A stretch of 64,000 nt of DNA from Polynucleobacter ibericus (GTDB taxonomy: Bacteria > Pseudomonadota > Gammaproteobacteria > Burkholderiales > Burkholderiaceae): NCBI RefSeq assembly GCF_018687955.1, contig NZ_CP061309.1, forward strand, positions 496,001 through 560,000, given 5' to 3'. Under the pieces are notes generated by a model. The model saw only the letters and a list, made by a program, of their open reading frames with translations. It made no database searches and was not told the DNA's origin. Shown here piece after piece: positions 41,916 through 50,360 of the stretch. Both the position numbers and the translations under genes were made by a program. Numbering within the stretch: position 1 is the stretch's first letter; every line of letters starts with the position of its first letter.

Positions 41916-44009
41916 ATGAGTCAAAAATTAGTCTGCAACTGTAATAGCACCATGCCCTTGGATGCAAAAGCACTTGGCGTGCCGATGCACACTGCTTTGT
42001 GTAGACAAGAGGTCGGATCATTTTTGAAAGCTTTGGATGGCTCGGATTCGGTGGTGGTGGCCTGCACCCAAGAGGCTGCACTTTTTGGTGAGTTAGCCGA
42101 TCAAGCAGAGAAGCCTTTAGTTGCTCCACTGCGTTTCGTCAATATTCGTGAAGTTGCTGGTTGGACTCAGGAAGCAAAAACGTCTAGCCCTAAGATTGCA
42201 GCGCTCCTAGCTTTAGCTGATATGCCAGAAGCAGAACCTGTTCCAGTGGTGAATTATGAAAGCCAGGGTAGATTACTCATTATTGGCGCTGGCTCTCAAG
42301 CCATTCCATGGGCCGAGAAATTAGCCAGCTCCTTAGATGTCTCCGTGTTATGTACTGAGGCTGGTGATTTGCCGTTAAATAGAAGCTATCCTATCTATAC
42401 CGGTGATGTGACTAAGTTAGATGGTTATCTTGGTAAATTTTCAGTTGATTGGGATTTACAAAATCCGATTGATCCTGAGATGTGTACACGCTGCGGCGCT
42501 TGCGTTGAGGTTTGTCCCGAAGGCGCCATTGATCTCTCTTTCCAGATTGACTTAGATAAGTGCAAATCCCATCGCGCTTGTGTAACCGCCTGCGCAAGTA
42601 TTGGTGCAATTTCTTTTGATCGAAAAGAGCGCAAGCGTAATTCTGAGTTTGATCTGATTTTGGATTTACGTGTTGATCCAAAAATGCGCATGAGCCAAAC
42701 ACCCCAAGGCTATTTCTCTCCTGGTAACAATCCCCTTGATCATGCATTGGCAGTCAATCAATTGACTGAGATGGTAGGTGAGTTTGAGAAGCCCAAATAC
42801 TTTACCTATAACGAAAAGATTTGTGCGCATGGTCGTAATGGCAAAGTAGGTTGTAGTGCATGTATTGATGTTTGCTCAACCGGCGCTATTGGATCCATAT
42901 TTAAAAATGGTCAAGGTTCTGTAGAAGTTAATCCAAATCTGTGCATGGGTTGTGGAGCTTGTGCTACCTCCTGTCCTTCGGGTGCAATGAGCTACAACTA
43001 TCCGAGTGTTGCTCACCAGGGTAAAGAATTAAAAACAGTAGCGAATGTATTTACAGCTGAGGCTAAAAAGCTCAACCAGGCAATGGCTCCTAGTTTGCTG
43101 CTGCACTCTTTAAAAGCTGGCACGCAAATGATTGATGGCTTGGGTAGATCAGCGCATATCCTGCCAAAACAGTTTGAAGGCCTTCCTGCGTTTGTCATTC
43201 CTTATGGTATTGAGCATATTGCTTCAACTGGTTTGGACTTATGGCTTGGCGCCATCTCGTATGGTTTTGCAGAAGTTATTTTGTTGTTAAGCGGTGATGA
43301 AGATCCTGCATACCGCGCAACTCTCGAAGAGCAGGCAGAGTTAGCAAATAGCATTCTGAAGGCATATGGATTTGACGAACGTATTCAGTTGATATTGGCA
43401 AGCTCTACTGATGACTTATTAACGGTATCGAAAGCAATGGGAGCATTGCGTCAACGTGGTTCACTGAATTCAATTTGCACTCCTGCCACGATTGGCCTGT
43501 CCAATCAAAAGCGTGAAACATTGGAAGCGGTTTTAGAGCATTTGCAAAAGCAAGCCAAAACACCTTTGCCAGAAGCAGGTGTGGCGCTGCCTAAGTCCTC
43601 ATTATTGGGCGGACTGACGATCAACAAAGATGCTTGCACCTTGTGCATGTCTTGTGTGAGCAGCTGTCCTGAGGGCGCGCTTTTAGATAACCCCGATGAG
43701 CCCATACTTTCCTTTATTGAGAAACAGTGCGTTCAATGTGGAATTTGTGCACAAACATGTCCAGAGCATGCGTTAACTCTTGCCCCACGTTTGCAGACAG
43801 TAGAGCAGCGTAAGCAACGAGTGACGCTGAATGAAACCCAAGCTTTTCATTGCATCAGTTGCGGCAAGGCTTTTGGAACACTCAAAATGGTTGATCTGAT
43901 GTTGACGAAATTGGGTGCGCACGGCGCTTTTGCTGGCGCAGCAATGGATCGGTTAAAGATGTGTGGTGATTGTCGAGTAGTAGATATGGTGAAAAAAGAA
44001 CATGAGTGA
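41916..44009 (+). CDS. Large multi-[4Fe-4S] ferredoxin-like protein, formate dehydrogenase locus
   Basis: 697 aa soluble protein with many cluster motifs: CTRCGACVEVCPEGAI (about 190) with CKSHRACVTAC following, CSACIDVCSTGAIG (about 313), CMGCGACATSCPSGAM (about 343), CTLCMSCVSSCPEGAL (about 573) and CVQCGICAQTCPEHAL (about 606). A CISCG and CGDC pair near the C-terminus (about 645 and 683) could bind a metal. Cysteines in the first 15 residues (LVCNCNSTMP) are also notable. No Tat signal, so it is cytoplasmic. Likely an electron or cluster donor for FDH maturation (inference). Overlaps the TorD-like gene by 8 nt. Confidence 0.88.
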   Translation: MSQKLVCNCNSTMPLDAKALGVPMHTALCRQEVGSFLKALDGSDSVVVACTQEAALFGELADQAEKPLVAPLRFVNIREVAGWTQEAKTSSPKIAALLALADMPEAEPVPVVNYESQGRLLIIGAGSQAIPWAEKLASSLDVSVLCTEAGDLPLNRSYPIYTGDVTKLDGYLGKFSVDWDLQNPIDPEMCTRCGACVEVCPEGAIDLSFQIDLDKCKSHRACVTACASIGAISFDRKERKRNSEFDLILDLRVDPKMRMSQTPQGYFSPGNNPLDHALAVNQLTEMVGEFEKPKYFTYNEKICAHGRNGKVGCSACIDVCSTGAIGSIFKNGQGSVEVNPNLCMGCGACATSCPSGAMSYNYPSVAHQGKELKTVANVFTAEAKKLNQAMAPSLLLHSLKAGTQMIDGLGRSAHILPKQFEGLPAFVIPYGIEHIASTGLDLWLGAISYGFAEVILLLSGDEDPAYRATLEEQAELANSILKAYGFDERIQLILASSTDDLLTVSKAMGALRQRGSLNSICTPATIGLSNQKRETLEAVLEHLQKQAKTPLPEAGVALPKSSLLGGLTINKDACTLCMSCVSSCPEGALLDNPDEPILSFIEKQCVQCGICAQTCPEHALTLAPRLQTVEQRKQRVTLNETQAFHCISCGKAFGTLKMVDLMLTKLGAHGAFAGAAMDRLKMCGDCRVVDMVKKEHE

Positions 44010-44652
44010 ATCAGCAAAAGAAGCGGCTAAAGAAAATTTGACGGCAGAGGTAGGGGATGTTGGTTTGCCAGAGGATTTGGCAAGAGCAGATTTATATGGC
44101 CTGATTTCGCGCTTGTTTCAGTTGCCGCCAGACCAGGAACTCTTAGATCAAATTGCGGCTACGGCTGAGCAACATGACGCCGCTGACGAGGCCCCTTTGG
44201 CAAAAGTCTGGATGGATGTGGTGGAGGTTGCCAAAAATAACCCCGCTAAGGCTTGGCATGATGAGTTTGATTTGAATTTCATCAGCATCGGTAAACCTAA
44301 CGTAGTGCTCAATGGTTCTTTCTATATGGCGGGCCATCTCAATGAAAAGCCTTTGGTCAATATTCGCAGGGCTTTGCAAGAGTTCGGGCTCGAAGCCGCT
44401 GAAGAGATTACTGAAACGGAAGACCATATCTCAGCGCTTTGCGAGGTGATGCGCTACCTCATTGCCGGGGATGATGTTGAAATTTCAAACCTTACTAATC
44501 AAAGGGTTTTTTTCAATGAGCATATTCGTCCTTGGTACGACGAATTGTGCGATGCAATAGAAGGTATCCCAGAGATGCATTTGTACCACCCAGTTGCCGC
44601 TCTAACGAGGGAATTCCTGGATATCGAGGGACAAGGCTTTGACATGATTTGA
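44002..44652 (+). CDS. TorD/DmsD-family molybdoenzyme chaperone
   Basis: All-helical cytoplasmic chaperone expected to bind the Tat signal peptide or apo form of the formate dehydrogenase alpha subunit and hold it until the cofactor is inserted. Family features: LYGLISRLFQLPPDQELL near residue 33, HDEFDLNFISIGKPNVVLNGSFY (EFDLNFISIG core), and NEHIRPWYDEL towards the C-terminus. 216 aa. Ends 115 bp before the Tat-signal small gene, so an internal promoter is possible in that gap. Confidence 0.87.
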   Translation: MSESAKEAAKENLTAEVGDVGLPEDLARADLYGLISRLFQLPPDQELLDQIAATAEQHDAADEAPLAKVWMDVVEVAKNNPAKAWHDEFDLNFISIGKPNVVLNGSFYMAGHLNEKPLVNIRRALQEFGLEAAEEITETEDHISALCEVMRYLIAGDDVEISNLTNQRVFFNEHIRPWYDELCDAIEGIPEMHLYHPVAALTREFLDIEGQGFDMI

Positions 44653-44730
44653 TGTTGCGCTGCATCAAAGGGAAAGTCCTAGCACTCCTTTGTGAATCAA
44701 ATATGTCAAAAATGCAATTACCAATTACAC

Positions 44731-44744
44731 TTGAGCGAAATCAA
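44731..44744. promoter_or_regulatory. FNR-like dyad upstream of the fdh structural genes
   Basis: TTGAG-CGAA-ATCAA differs from the FNR/CRP-type consensus TTGAT-N4-ATCAA at one base. It is 23 bp before the ATG at 44768, which is too close to the start codon for class II activation unless the transcript begins inside the gene, so repression, a CRP-family role, or chance are all possible. Identified by eye. Confidence 0.3.
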
Positions 44745-44767
44745 GAAAAATTACATAGGAGCATGCC

Positions 44768-44989
44768 ATGAGCACTAAATCCAAAGTTGCTTTAAGCGAA
44801 GAAAACAAGCCGTCCCGTCGCAAGTTTTTTGTAGGCGCAGGTGCCGCAGTCGGTGCTGTTGCGGTTGCGTCACAAACTTCGATTGGTAAAGCGGTTATTC
44901 AAGAAATTGGCAGCACAGTTAAGCCAAATCATGATGGGCAGCAAATTACTGCGCACATGCGTAAGTATTACGAAACTACAAAGCTGTAA
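44768..44989 (+). CDS. Small Tat-signal protein preceding FdhA
   Basis: 73-aa protein, typical of fdh loci, annotated in the family as formate dehydrogenase region Tat target. Twin arginines at residues 17-18 (SRRKFFVGAGAAVGAVAVA) form a Tat signal whose hydrophobic region ends around residue 35; the remaining roughly 38 residues are hydrophilic and have no Cys, so it does not bind a cluster by itself. It may be a small subunit or an export helper of the FDH complex (inference). AGGAGC precedes the ATG. Confidence 0.83.
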   Translation: MSTKSKVALSEENKPSRRKFFVGAGAAVGAVAVASQTSIGKAVIQEIGSTVKPNHDGQQITAHMRKYYETTKL

Positions 44990-45044
44990 GCATTAGATCT
45001 TGTTGGTTATTCAATAAATAAAAAAACTTTCTCAGGGACACCAT

Positions 45045-48023
45045 ATGAGTCTGACTCGTAAATCAAATACCCCACAAAGCAGCCGCTCTTCATCTCATCT
45101 GATAGGTAGCCTATCTCGTGGCTTGAAGGCAGCAGTTCCAACAATGGACCGTCGAACTTTCTTAAAGCGTTCAGGCGTTGGAGTTGGAGCCGGTATCGCT
45201 GCTAGCCAATTGACCATGGTACAAAAAGCGGTTGCTGAACCTAGCAAAGCAATGCTGGATGGCAAGGGCAAGATTGAAGTTAAGCGAACCATTTGTACTC
45301 ACTGTTCAGTAGGCTGCGCCACAGACGCTACTGTTGAGAATGGTGTGTGGGTTCGTCAGGACTCTGTATTTGATTCACCAATCAATATGGGTGCGTATTG
45401 TGCAAAAGGCGCTTCATTGCGTGAGCACGGTCACGGCGACTATCGTTTACGTTACCCAATGAAGTTGGTTGACGGAAAGTATCAGCGTATTTCTTGGGAT
45501 CAAGCACTCACTGAAATTACAGCGCAGATGAAGAGCATCCGTGAGAAATATTCTCCAGATGCAATGTTCTTTATTGGATCTTCTAAGCACAACAACGAAC
45601 AGGCCTACTTACTCCGTAAGTGGGTCTCTTTCTTTGGCACAAACAATACAGACCATCAGGCTCGTATTTGTCACTCCACAACAGTTGCTGGTGTTGCAAA
45701 CACCTGGGGCTATGGTGCGATGACTAACAGCTACAACGACATGATGAACTCGAAGGCTGCGTTGTACATTGGCTCCAATGCAGCTGAGGCTCACCCAGTT
45801 TCTATGTTGAGCTTGTTGCACGCTAAGGAGAATGGCTGCAAAGTGATCGTGGTTGATCCTCGTTACACCCGTACAGCAGCAAAGTCAGATCAATACATCC
45901 GCATTCGCTCTGGTACAGATATCCCATTCTTGTTCGGACTTCTGTATCACATCTTTAAAAATGGCTGGGAAGATAAGAAGTACATCAATGACCGCGTTTA
46001 CGGCATGGAAGAAATTCGTAAAGAGGTTATGGAGAAGTGGACTCCTGCGGCTGTTGAAGAGGCTTGTGGCGTTCCGGAAGCGCAAATGTACAAAGCTGCA
46101 GAGACCATGGCTAAGAACCGTCCAAGCACTGTTGTTTGGTGTATGGGTCAAACACAGCACACCATTGGTAACTCCATGGTTCGCGCATCTTGCATCTTGC
46201 AGTTGGCATTAGGTAACGTTGGTAAATCTGGTGGCGGTACCAATATTTTCCGCGGTCACGATAACGTTCAAGGTGCAACTGACGTAGGTCCTAACCCAGA
46301 CTCATTGCCTGGCTACTATGGCTTGGCTGCTGGTTCATGGAAACACTACGCAACCGTTTGGGGTGTTGACTACGAATGGATCAAGGGTCGCTATGCACCG
46401 GACATGATGGAGAAATCTGGTACTACCGTTTCTCGTTGGGTTGATGCTGTTCTTGAGAAGAACGACATGATCGATCAGCAGACAAACGTGAAGGGCTTGT
46501 TCTTCTGGGGTCATGCGCCTAACTCACAAACTCGCGGCTTGGATATGAAGCGCGCGATGAATAAGTTGGATTTGTTGGTAGTTGTTGATCCATACCCAAG
46601 TGCTACTGCAGCAATGGCAGCAATGCCTGCAGCCGAAGGTGATGTTGTTAATAAAAACCGTAATGTGTACTTATTACCAGCGACGACACAGTTTGAAACT
46701 TGCGGAACTGCGACAGCATCCAATCGTTCTTTACAGTGGCGCGAGAAGGTTATCGATCCATTGTTTGAGTCAGTACCTGACCACGTGATCATGCAAGCTT
46801 TTGCTGATCGCCTTGGCTTTGGTCAAGAGTTGTCTAAGAACTATAAAATTCTCAATTCCAAATTTGCCGGTAAGCAATGGAAAGAGCCGCAAATCGAAGA
46901 TATCTTGCGTGAGATCAATCGTTCCGTTTGGACTATTGGTTACACAGGCCAGACTCCTGAGCGCCTCAAGGCCCATATGAGAATGGTTGCAACATTCGAT
47001 CCTAAGACTCTGAAGTCTCGTGGCGGTGTAGATCCAGTTACTGGCTACGACACTACAGGTGATTACTATGGTTTGCCTTGGCCTTGCTACGGAACTGCTG
47101 CGATCAAACACCCAGGCTCACCAAATCTTTATGACACCAGTAAGAGTGTGATGGAAGGTGGCGGTAACTTCCGCGCCAACTTCGGTGTTGAGCGTGAAGG
47201 TGTGAGTTTGTTAGCTGCCGATGGTTCTTATTCAAAGGGCTCAGCTATTACAACTGGTTACCCAGAGTTTGATCACGTATTGGTGAAGAAGTTAGGTTGG
47301 TGGGATCAGTTAACTGAAGATGAGAAGAAGCTTGCTGAAGGTAAGAACTGGAAGACTGACTTGTCTGGCGGTATACAGCGAGTAGTCATGAAAAACGGCT
47401 GCCATCCATTTGGTAACGCTAAAGCGCGTGCAGTGGTTTGGAACTTCCCAGATCCAGTTCCAATTCACCGTGAAGCGCTCTACAGTACCAATGCGCCAAT
47501 GATGCGCAAGTATCCGACTTCTGCAGATAAGAAGAATTTCTGGCGCTTGCCAACACTCTATAAGACTGTTCAAGATCAAAACTTGAATGAGAAGTTATAT
47601 GAGAAGTTCCCAATCATTCTGACCTCTGGTCGTTTGGTTGAGTACGAGGGCGGTGGTGATGAGACTCGTTCGAACCCATGGTTGGCTGAACTTCAGCAAG
47701 AAAACTTTGTGGAGATCAATCCTAAAGCTGCAGCTGATCGCGGTATTAAGAATTGGGATTACGTTTGGGTGAAGTCTCCAACTGGAGCAAGAATCAAAGT
47801 GCGCGCCTTAGTAACGCAGCGTGTTGACCAGGGAACTGCTTTCATACCGTTCCACTTCGCTGGATGGTGGCAAGGTAATGACTTGCGCAAGTTCTATCCG
47901 GAAGGTGCTGCGCCTGTTGTATTGGGTGAGGCGGTCAACACTGCAACTACCTATGGTTACGACCAGGTGACGATGATGCAAGAGACCAAAACCACTATGT
48001 GCCAAATCGAAAAATTTGCCTAA
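45045..48023 (+). CDS. fdhA: Formate dehydrogenase alpha subunit (Mo/W-bisMGD, Tat-exported)
   Basis: Catalytic subunit of a periplasm-facing respiratory formate dehydrogenase. The Tat motif DRRTFLKRSG (Arg36/Arg37) is preceded by an unusually long n-region. The [4Fe-4S] site is Cys84, Cys87, Cys91 and Cys119. The metal ligand is Cys209 in ARICHSTTVAGV, so this is a cysteine and not a selenocysteine enzyme; His210 follows as in the family. Molybdopterin-binding blocks extend to the C-terminus (QVTMMQETKTTMCQIEKFA region). RBS AGGGA supports the start. 992 aa. Confidence 0.96.
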   Translation: MSLTRKSNTPQSSRSSSHLIGSLSRGLKAAVPTMDRRTFLKRSGVGVGAGIAASQLTMVQKAVAEPSKAMLDGKGKIEVKRTICTHCSVGCATDATVENGVWVRQDSVFDSPINMGAYCAKGASLREHGHGDYRLRYPMKLVDGKYQRISWDQALTEITAQMKSIREKYSPDAMFFIGSSKHNNEQAYLLRKWVSFFGTNNTDHQARICHSTTVAGVANTWGYGAMTNSYNDMMNSKAALYIGSNAAEAHPVSMLSLLHAKENGCKVIVVDPRYTRTAAKSDQYIRIRSGTDIPFLFGLLYHIFKNGWEDKKYINDRVYGMEEIRKEVMEKWTPAAVEEACGVPEAQMYKAAETMAKNRPSTVVWCMGQTQHTIGNSMVRASCILQLALGNVGKSGGGTNIFRGHDNVQGATDVGPNPDSLPGYYGLAAGSWKHYATVWGVDYEWIKGRYAPDMMEKSGTTVSRWVDAVLEKNDMIDQQTNVKGLFFWGHAPNSQTRGLDMKRAMNKLDLLVVVDPYPSATAAMAAMPAAEGDVVNKNRNVYLLPATTQFETCGTATASNRSLQWREKVIDPLFESVPDHVIMQAFADRLGFGQELSKNYKILNSKFAGKQWKEPQIEDILREINRSVWTIGYTGQTPERLKAHMRMVATFDPKTLKSRGGVDPVTGYDTTGDYYGLPWPCYGTAAIKHPGSPNLYDTSKSVMEGGGNFRANFGVEREGVSLLAADGSYSKGSAITTGYPEFDHVLVKKLGWWDQLTEDEKKLAEGKNWKTDLSGGIQRVVMKNGCHPFGNAKARAVVWNFPDPVPIHREALYSTNAPMMRKYPTSADKKNFWRLPTLYKTVQDQNLNEKLYEKFPIILTSGRLVEYEGGGDETRSNPWLAELQQENFVEINPKAAADRGIKNWDYVWVKSPTGARIKVRALVTQRVDQGTAFIPFHFAGWWQGNDLRKFYPEGAAPVVLGEAVNTATTYGYDQVTMMQETKTTMCQIEKFA

Positions 48024-48050
48024 GTCAAAAAATAAAGTCAGGAGAACACA

Positions 48051-48707
48051 ATGGCAAGAATGAAATTTATTTGCGACACAGAACGATGCATTGAGTGCAA
48101 CGGTTGTGTCACTGCTTGTAAGAACGATAACGAAGTACCTTGGGGTGTTAATCGTCGTCGTGTTGTTACCGTAAATGACGGCATCATCGGACAAGAAAAA
48201 TCTATCTCAGTGGCTTGTATGCACTGTAGCGATGCTCCTTGTATGGCAGTTTGTCCGGTAGATTGTTTCTACCGTACTGATGAAGGTGTTGTGCTGCACG
48301 ATAAAGATATTTGTATCGGTTGCGGTTACTGCTCTTTTGCTTGCCCATTTGGTGCACCACAATTCTTGAGCAAGGGCGCCTTCGGTACCCGCAGCAAGAT
48401 GGATAAGTGCACATTCTGTAGTGGCGGCCCAGAAGAGAACGGCAGTGTTGCAGAGTTTGAGAAGTATGGACGCAATCGCTTGGCAGAAGGTAAGTTGCCA
48501 CTCTGTGCTGAGATGTGTTCTACCAAGGCATTGATCGGTGGCGACAGCGACATTATTTCTGGCATCTTCAATAATCGTGTTGCTATTCGTGAGAAGAATG
48601 GCAAGTACGCAGGATCTAAAGCGTTTGGTTGGACTACTGCCTACGGTGGCCCAGATACGCCAGCGCCAACACCAACACCTGCTGCAAAAATTCCAGGAGC
48701 TAAATAA
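48051..48707 (+). CDS. fdhB: Formate dehydrogenase beta subunit (four [4Fe-4S])
   Basis: Electron-transfer subunit with four ferredoxin-type Cys groups: CIECNGCVTACKND (about 14), CMHCSDAPCMAVCPVDC (about 57), CIGCGYCSFACPFG (about 92), and the split last group KCTFCSGG with CAEMCSTKAL. It would pass electrons from FdhA to the cytochrome b subunit. The C-terminus has a Pro/Ala-rich tail (about 200-218). No own signal peptide, so it is probably exported with FdhA. Its stop overlaps the next ATG by one base. 218 aa. Confidence 0.94.
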   Translation: MARMKFICDTERCIECNGCVTACKNDNEVPWGVNRRRVVTVNDGIIGQEKSISVACMHCSDAPCMAVCPVDCFYRTDEGVVLHDKDICIGCGYCSFACPFGAPQFLSKGAFGTRSKMDKCTFCSGGPEENGSVAEFEKYGRNRLAEGKLPLCAEMCSTKALIGGDSDIISGIFNNRVAIREKNGKYAGSKAFGWTTAYGGPDTPAPTPTPAAKIPGAK

Positions 48708-48943
48708 TGAAAGTTAATTTCAAAACTCTCGGTTTATGTTTTGCAGCAGCAACGTTGTTGGCTGCTTGTTCTGAACCGCCAGAAATTGCTGCTAAGGCTG
48801 CTAAACGTCCAGACGTAGCTCCTTACATGGGTGCTAATAATGGCTTTATGACTAAGAATTGGACGCCAGGCAATCAGGCTAGTTGGACAGAGTCTATTGA
48901 CAAGCGCACCCAAGGTCAAAACGAATACAGTCGCGTTAAGTGA
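48707..48943 (+). CDS. Small lipoprotein between fdhB and fdhC
   Basis: 78-aa protein of unknown function. Lipoprotein signal with lipobox LAAC (Cys21), then about 57 hydrophilic residues with two Trp and no further Cys or His that could hold a cluster or heme. It begins on the last base of fdhB (TAATG) and is followed by the gamma-subunit gene, so it is translated with the complex. Possible role: a membrane anchor or stabiliser of the periplasmic FDH (inference). Confidence 0.8.
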   Translation: MKVNFKTLGLCFAAATLLAACSEPPEIAAKAAKRPDVAPYMGANNGFMTKNWTPGNQASWTESIDKRTQGQNEYSRVK

Positions 48944-48990
48944 TCAACTAAATAACAATAAATAAAACGAAAACGTTTAAGGACATGTGT

Positions 48991-50052
48991 ATGAAACGAT
49001 CATTTTCAAAAGTTCTACGCGCTTTAGTGGTGACCGCAGGTTTGTCGCTAACTTTGGCAAGCGGGATGAGTTTTGCAGAGCGCGCACCAATGGCGCCGCT
49101 ACCATCTCCTAGCGGAGTAGATATTCCGCCCTCATCGGTGCCGGTAAATCCGAATGCGTTGGCTAATGGAACCCAAGCGCAGTCTCAGCCAGCGAACCCT
49201 TCCATTTTTACCTCTGCTAATAGCGATCCTTACAACTACGTCAGTATTCCAGACAAAGAGGCTAGTGTTTTGATTCAGCGCTCTGGTCAACAGTGGCGCG
49301 TGATTCGTAACGGCGTCATCACTGTATATGGAGGTTGGTTGCTAGCACTGGCATTTTTTGGTGTAGTTGCAATGTATACGATTAAAGGTTCAATCAAGCT
49401 GCATGAACCAATGTCAGGCGTCAAGATCAAGCGCTTCAGTGCTTTCGATCGTTTGGTCCATTGGTTAATGGCATTTAGCTTCTTAGCCTTGGCATTTACA
49501 GGCCTATTGATTCTGTACGGCAAGTATTTTGCAATGCCGATCATGGGCGGTGTGGCTTATGGCGCATTCCTAGACGTTTGTAAAAATATTCATAACTTCA
49601 CTGGTCCACTATTTACTATTTGTATCGTTGTTTTCTTCTTGCTCTTTGCTCATAAGAATCTCCCGGGCAAAGGCGATTGGAATTGGATAGTAAACTTCGG
49701 TGGAATTTTGAATGGTAAGCACATACCAGCAGGTTTCTTCAACTTCGGTGAAAAATTCTGGTTCTGGTTCGGCATGACTTTCTTGGGTCTTCTCATTTCA
49801 GCCTCAGGTTTTGTGCTCGATATGATCGTGCCATTCATGACTATTGAATACACACGTGGCACGATGCAGATTGCGAACATTATTCATAGCAGCGCTGCGA
49901 TCTTGATGAGTGCACTTGCGATGGGACACATCTATATCGGTACTATCGGTATGCAAGGTTCAATCGATGGTATGAAAACTGGTTACGTTGATGCTACTTG
50001 GGCTAAAGAGCACCATGAGCTTTGGTACGACGATCTTAATAAAAAGGGTTAA
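48991..50052 (+). CDS. fdhC: Formate dehydrogenase gamma subunit, cytochrome b556
   Basis: Di-heme cytochrome b that passes electrons from FdhB to the quinone pool. A signal peptide (about 1-30, ending MSFAE) precedes a roughly 75-residue periplasmic region and then about five membrane helices. His residues in FDRLVHWLMAFSF, CKNIHNFTGPLF and ANIIHSSAAILM are candidate heme ligands. I prefer ATG 48991, since AAGGA at 48979-48983 gives 7-nt spacing; ATG 48985 would leave only one base. 353 aa. Confidence 0.93.
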   Translation: MKRSFSKVLRALVVTAGLSLTLASGMSFAERAPMAPLPSPSGVDIPPSSVPVNPNALANGTQAQSQPANPSIFTSANSDPYNYVSIPDKEASVLIQRSGQQWRVIRNGVITVYGGWLLALAFFGVVAMYTIKGSIKLHEPMSGVKIKRFSAFDRLVHWLMAFSFLALAFTGLLILYGKYFAMPIMGGVAYGAFLDVCKNIHNFTGPLFTICIVVFFLLFAHKNLPGKGDWNWIVNFGGILNGKHIPAGFFNFGEKFWFWFGMTFLGLLISASGFVLDMIVPFMTIEYTRGTMQIANIIHSSAAILMSALAMGHIYIGTIGMQGSIDGMKTGYVDATWAKEHHELWYDDLNKKG

Positions 50053-50055
50053 GCC

Positions 50056-50343
50056 ATGAAGAAAATCATTGCTTTTACATTTTGTGCATTTGCTGGATCT
50101 TCAGTGCTTGCTGCGCTCCCACCATTAACTCCTGAGCAGGCTGAAGCCGCAGCGTTAACTAAAGCTAAAGCTGCTTATGGCGATAGAGTGGGTGCCTATA
50201 AGTTATGTTTGTCACAAAACAAAGTGGCAGATCAATTTAGGGTGCCAGGAACACCGGCGCCAGGTGCTTGTACTGCGCCACCACCATTTGTGCCGCCTGG
50301 AGCGGTTGCCGCAGCCCCAGCAGCGGCACCTGCTGCTAAGTAA
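50056..50343 (+). CDS. Small exported protein at the end of the fdh operon
   Basis: 95 aa with a cleavable signal peptide (about 1-19, ending VLA-ALPP), a central helical segment with one Cys (YKLCLSQNK), a second Cys further on (GACTAPP), and a Pro/Ala-rich tail. The two Cys might form a disulphide. No family recognised. Starts three bases after fdhC, and its stop codon abuts the stop of the convergent ABC gene with no base between. Confidence 0.75.
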   Translation: MKKIIAFTFCAFAGSSVLAALPPLTPEQAEAAALTKAKAAYGDRVGAYKLCLSQNKVADQFRVPGTPAPGACTAPPPFVPPGAVAAAPAAAPAAK

Positions 50344-50360
50344 TTACTCGGCGAGTAATT
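50342..50360. repeat. Perfect dyad over two convergent stop codons
   Basis: AATTACTC-GGC-GAGTAATT is an 8-bp perfect inverted repeat with a 3-bp centre. It contains parts of the stops of both convergent genes (TAA at 50341-50343, and TTA at 50344-50346 read on the other strand). No T-run follows on either side, so it would be at most a weak bidirectional hairpin. Confidence 0.55.

Noticed and set aside
44672..44690. Possible sigma-54 promoter before the fdh Tat gene
   Set aside because: TAGCAC-TCC-TTTGT lacks the GG at -24 and the correct spacing to a TTGC at -12.
47808..48194. 128-aa minus-strand frame over the fdhA/fdhB junction
   Set aside because: It crosses two well-supported genes and is rich in residues expected from an antisense reading.
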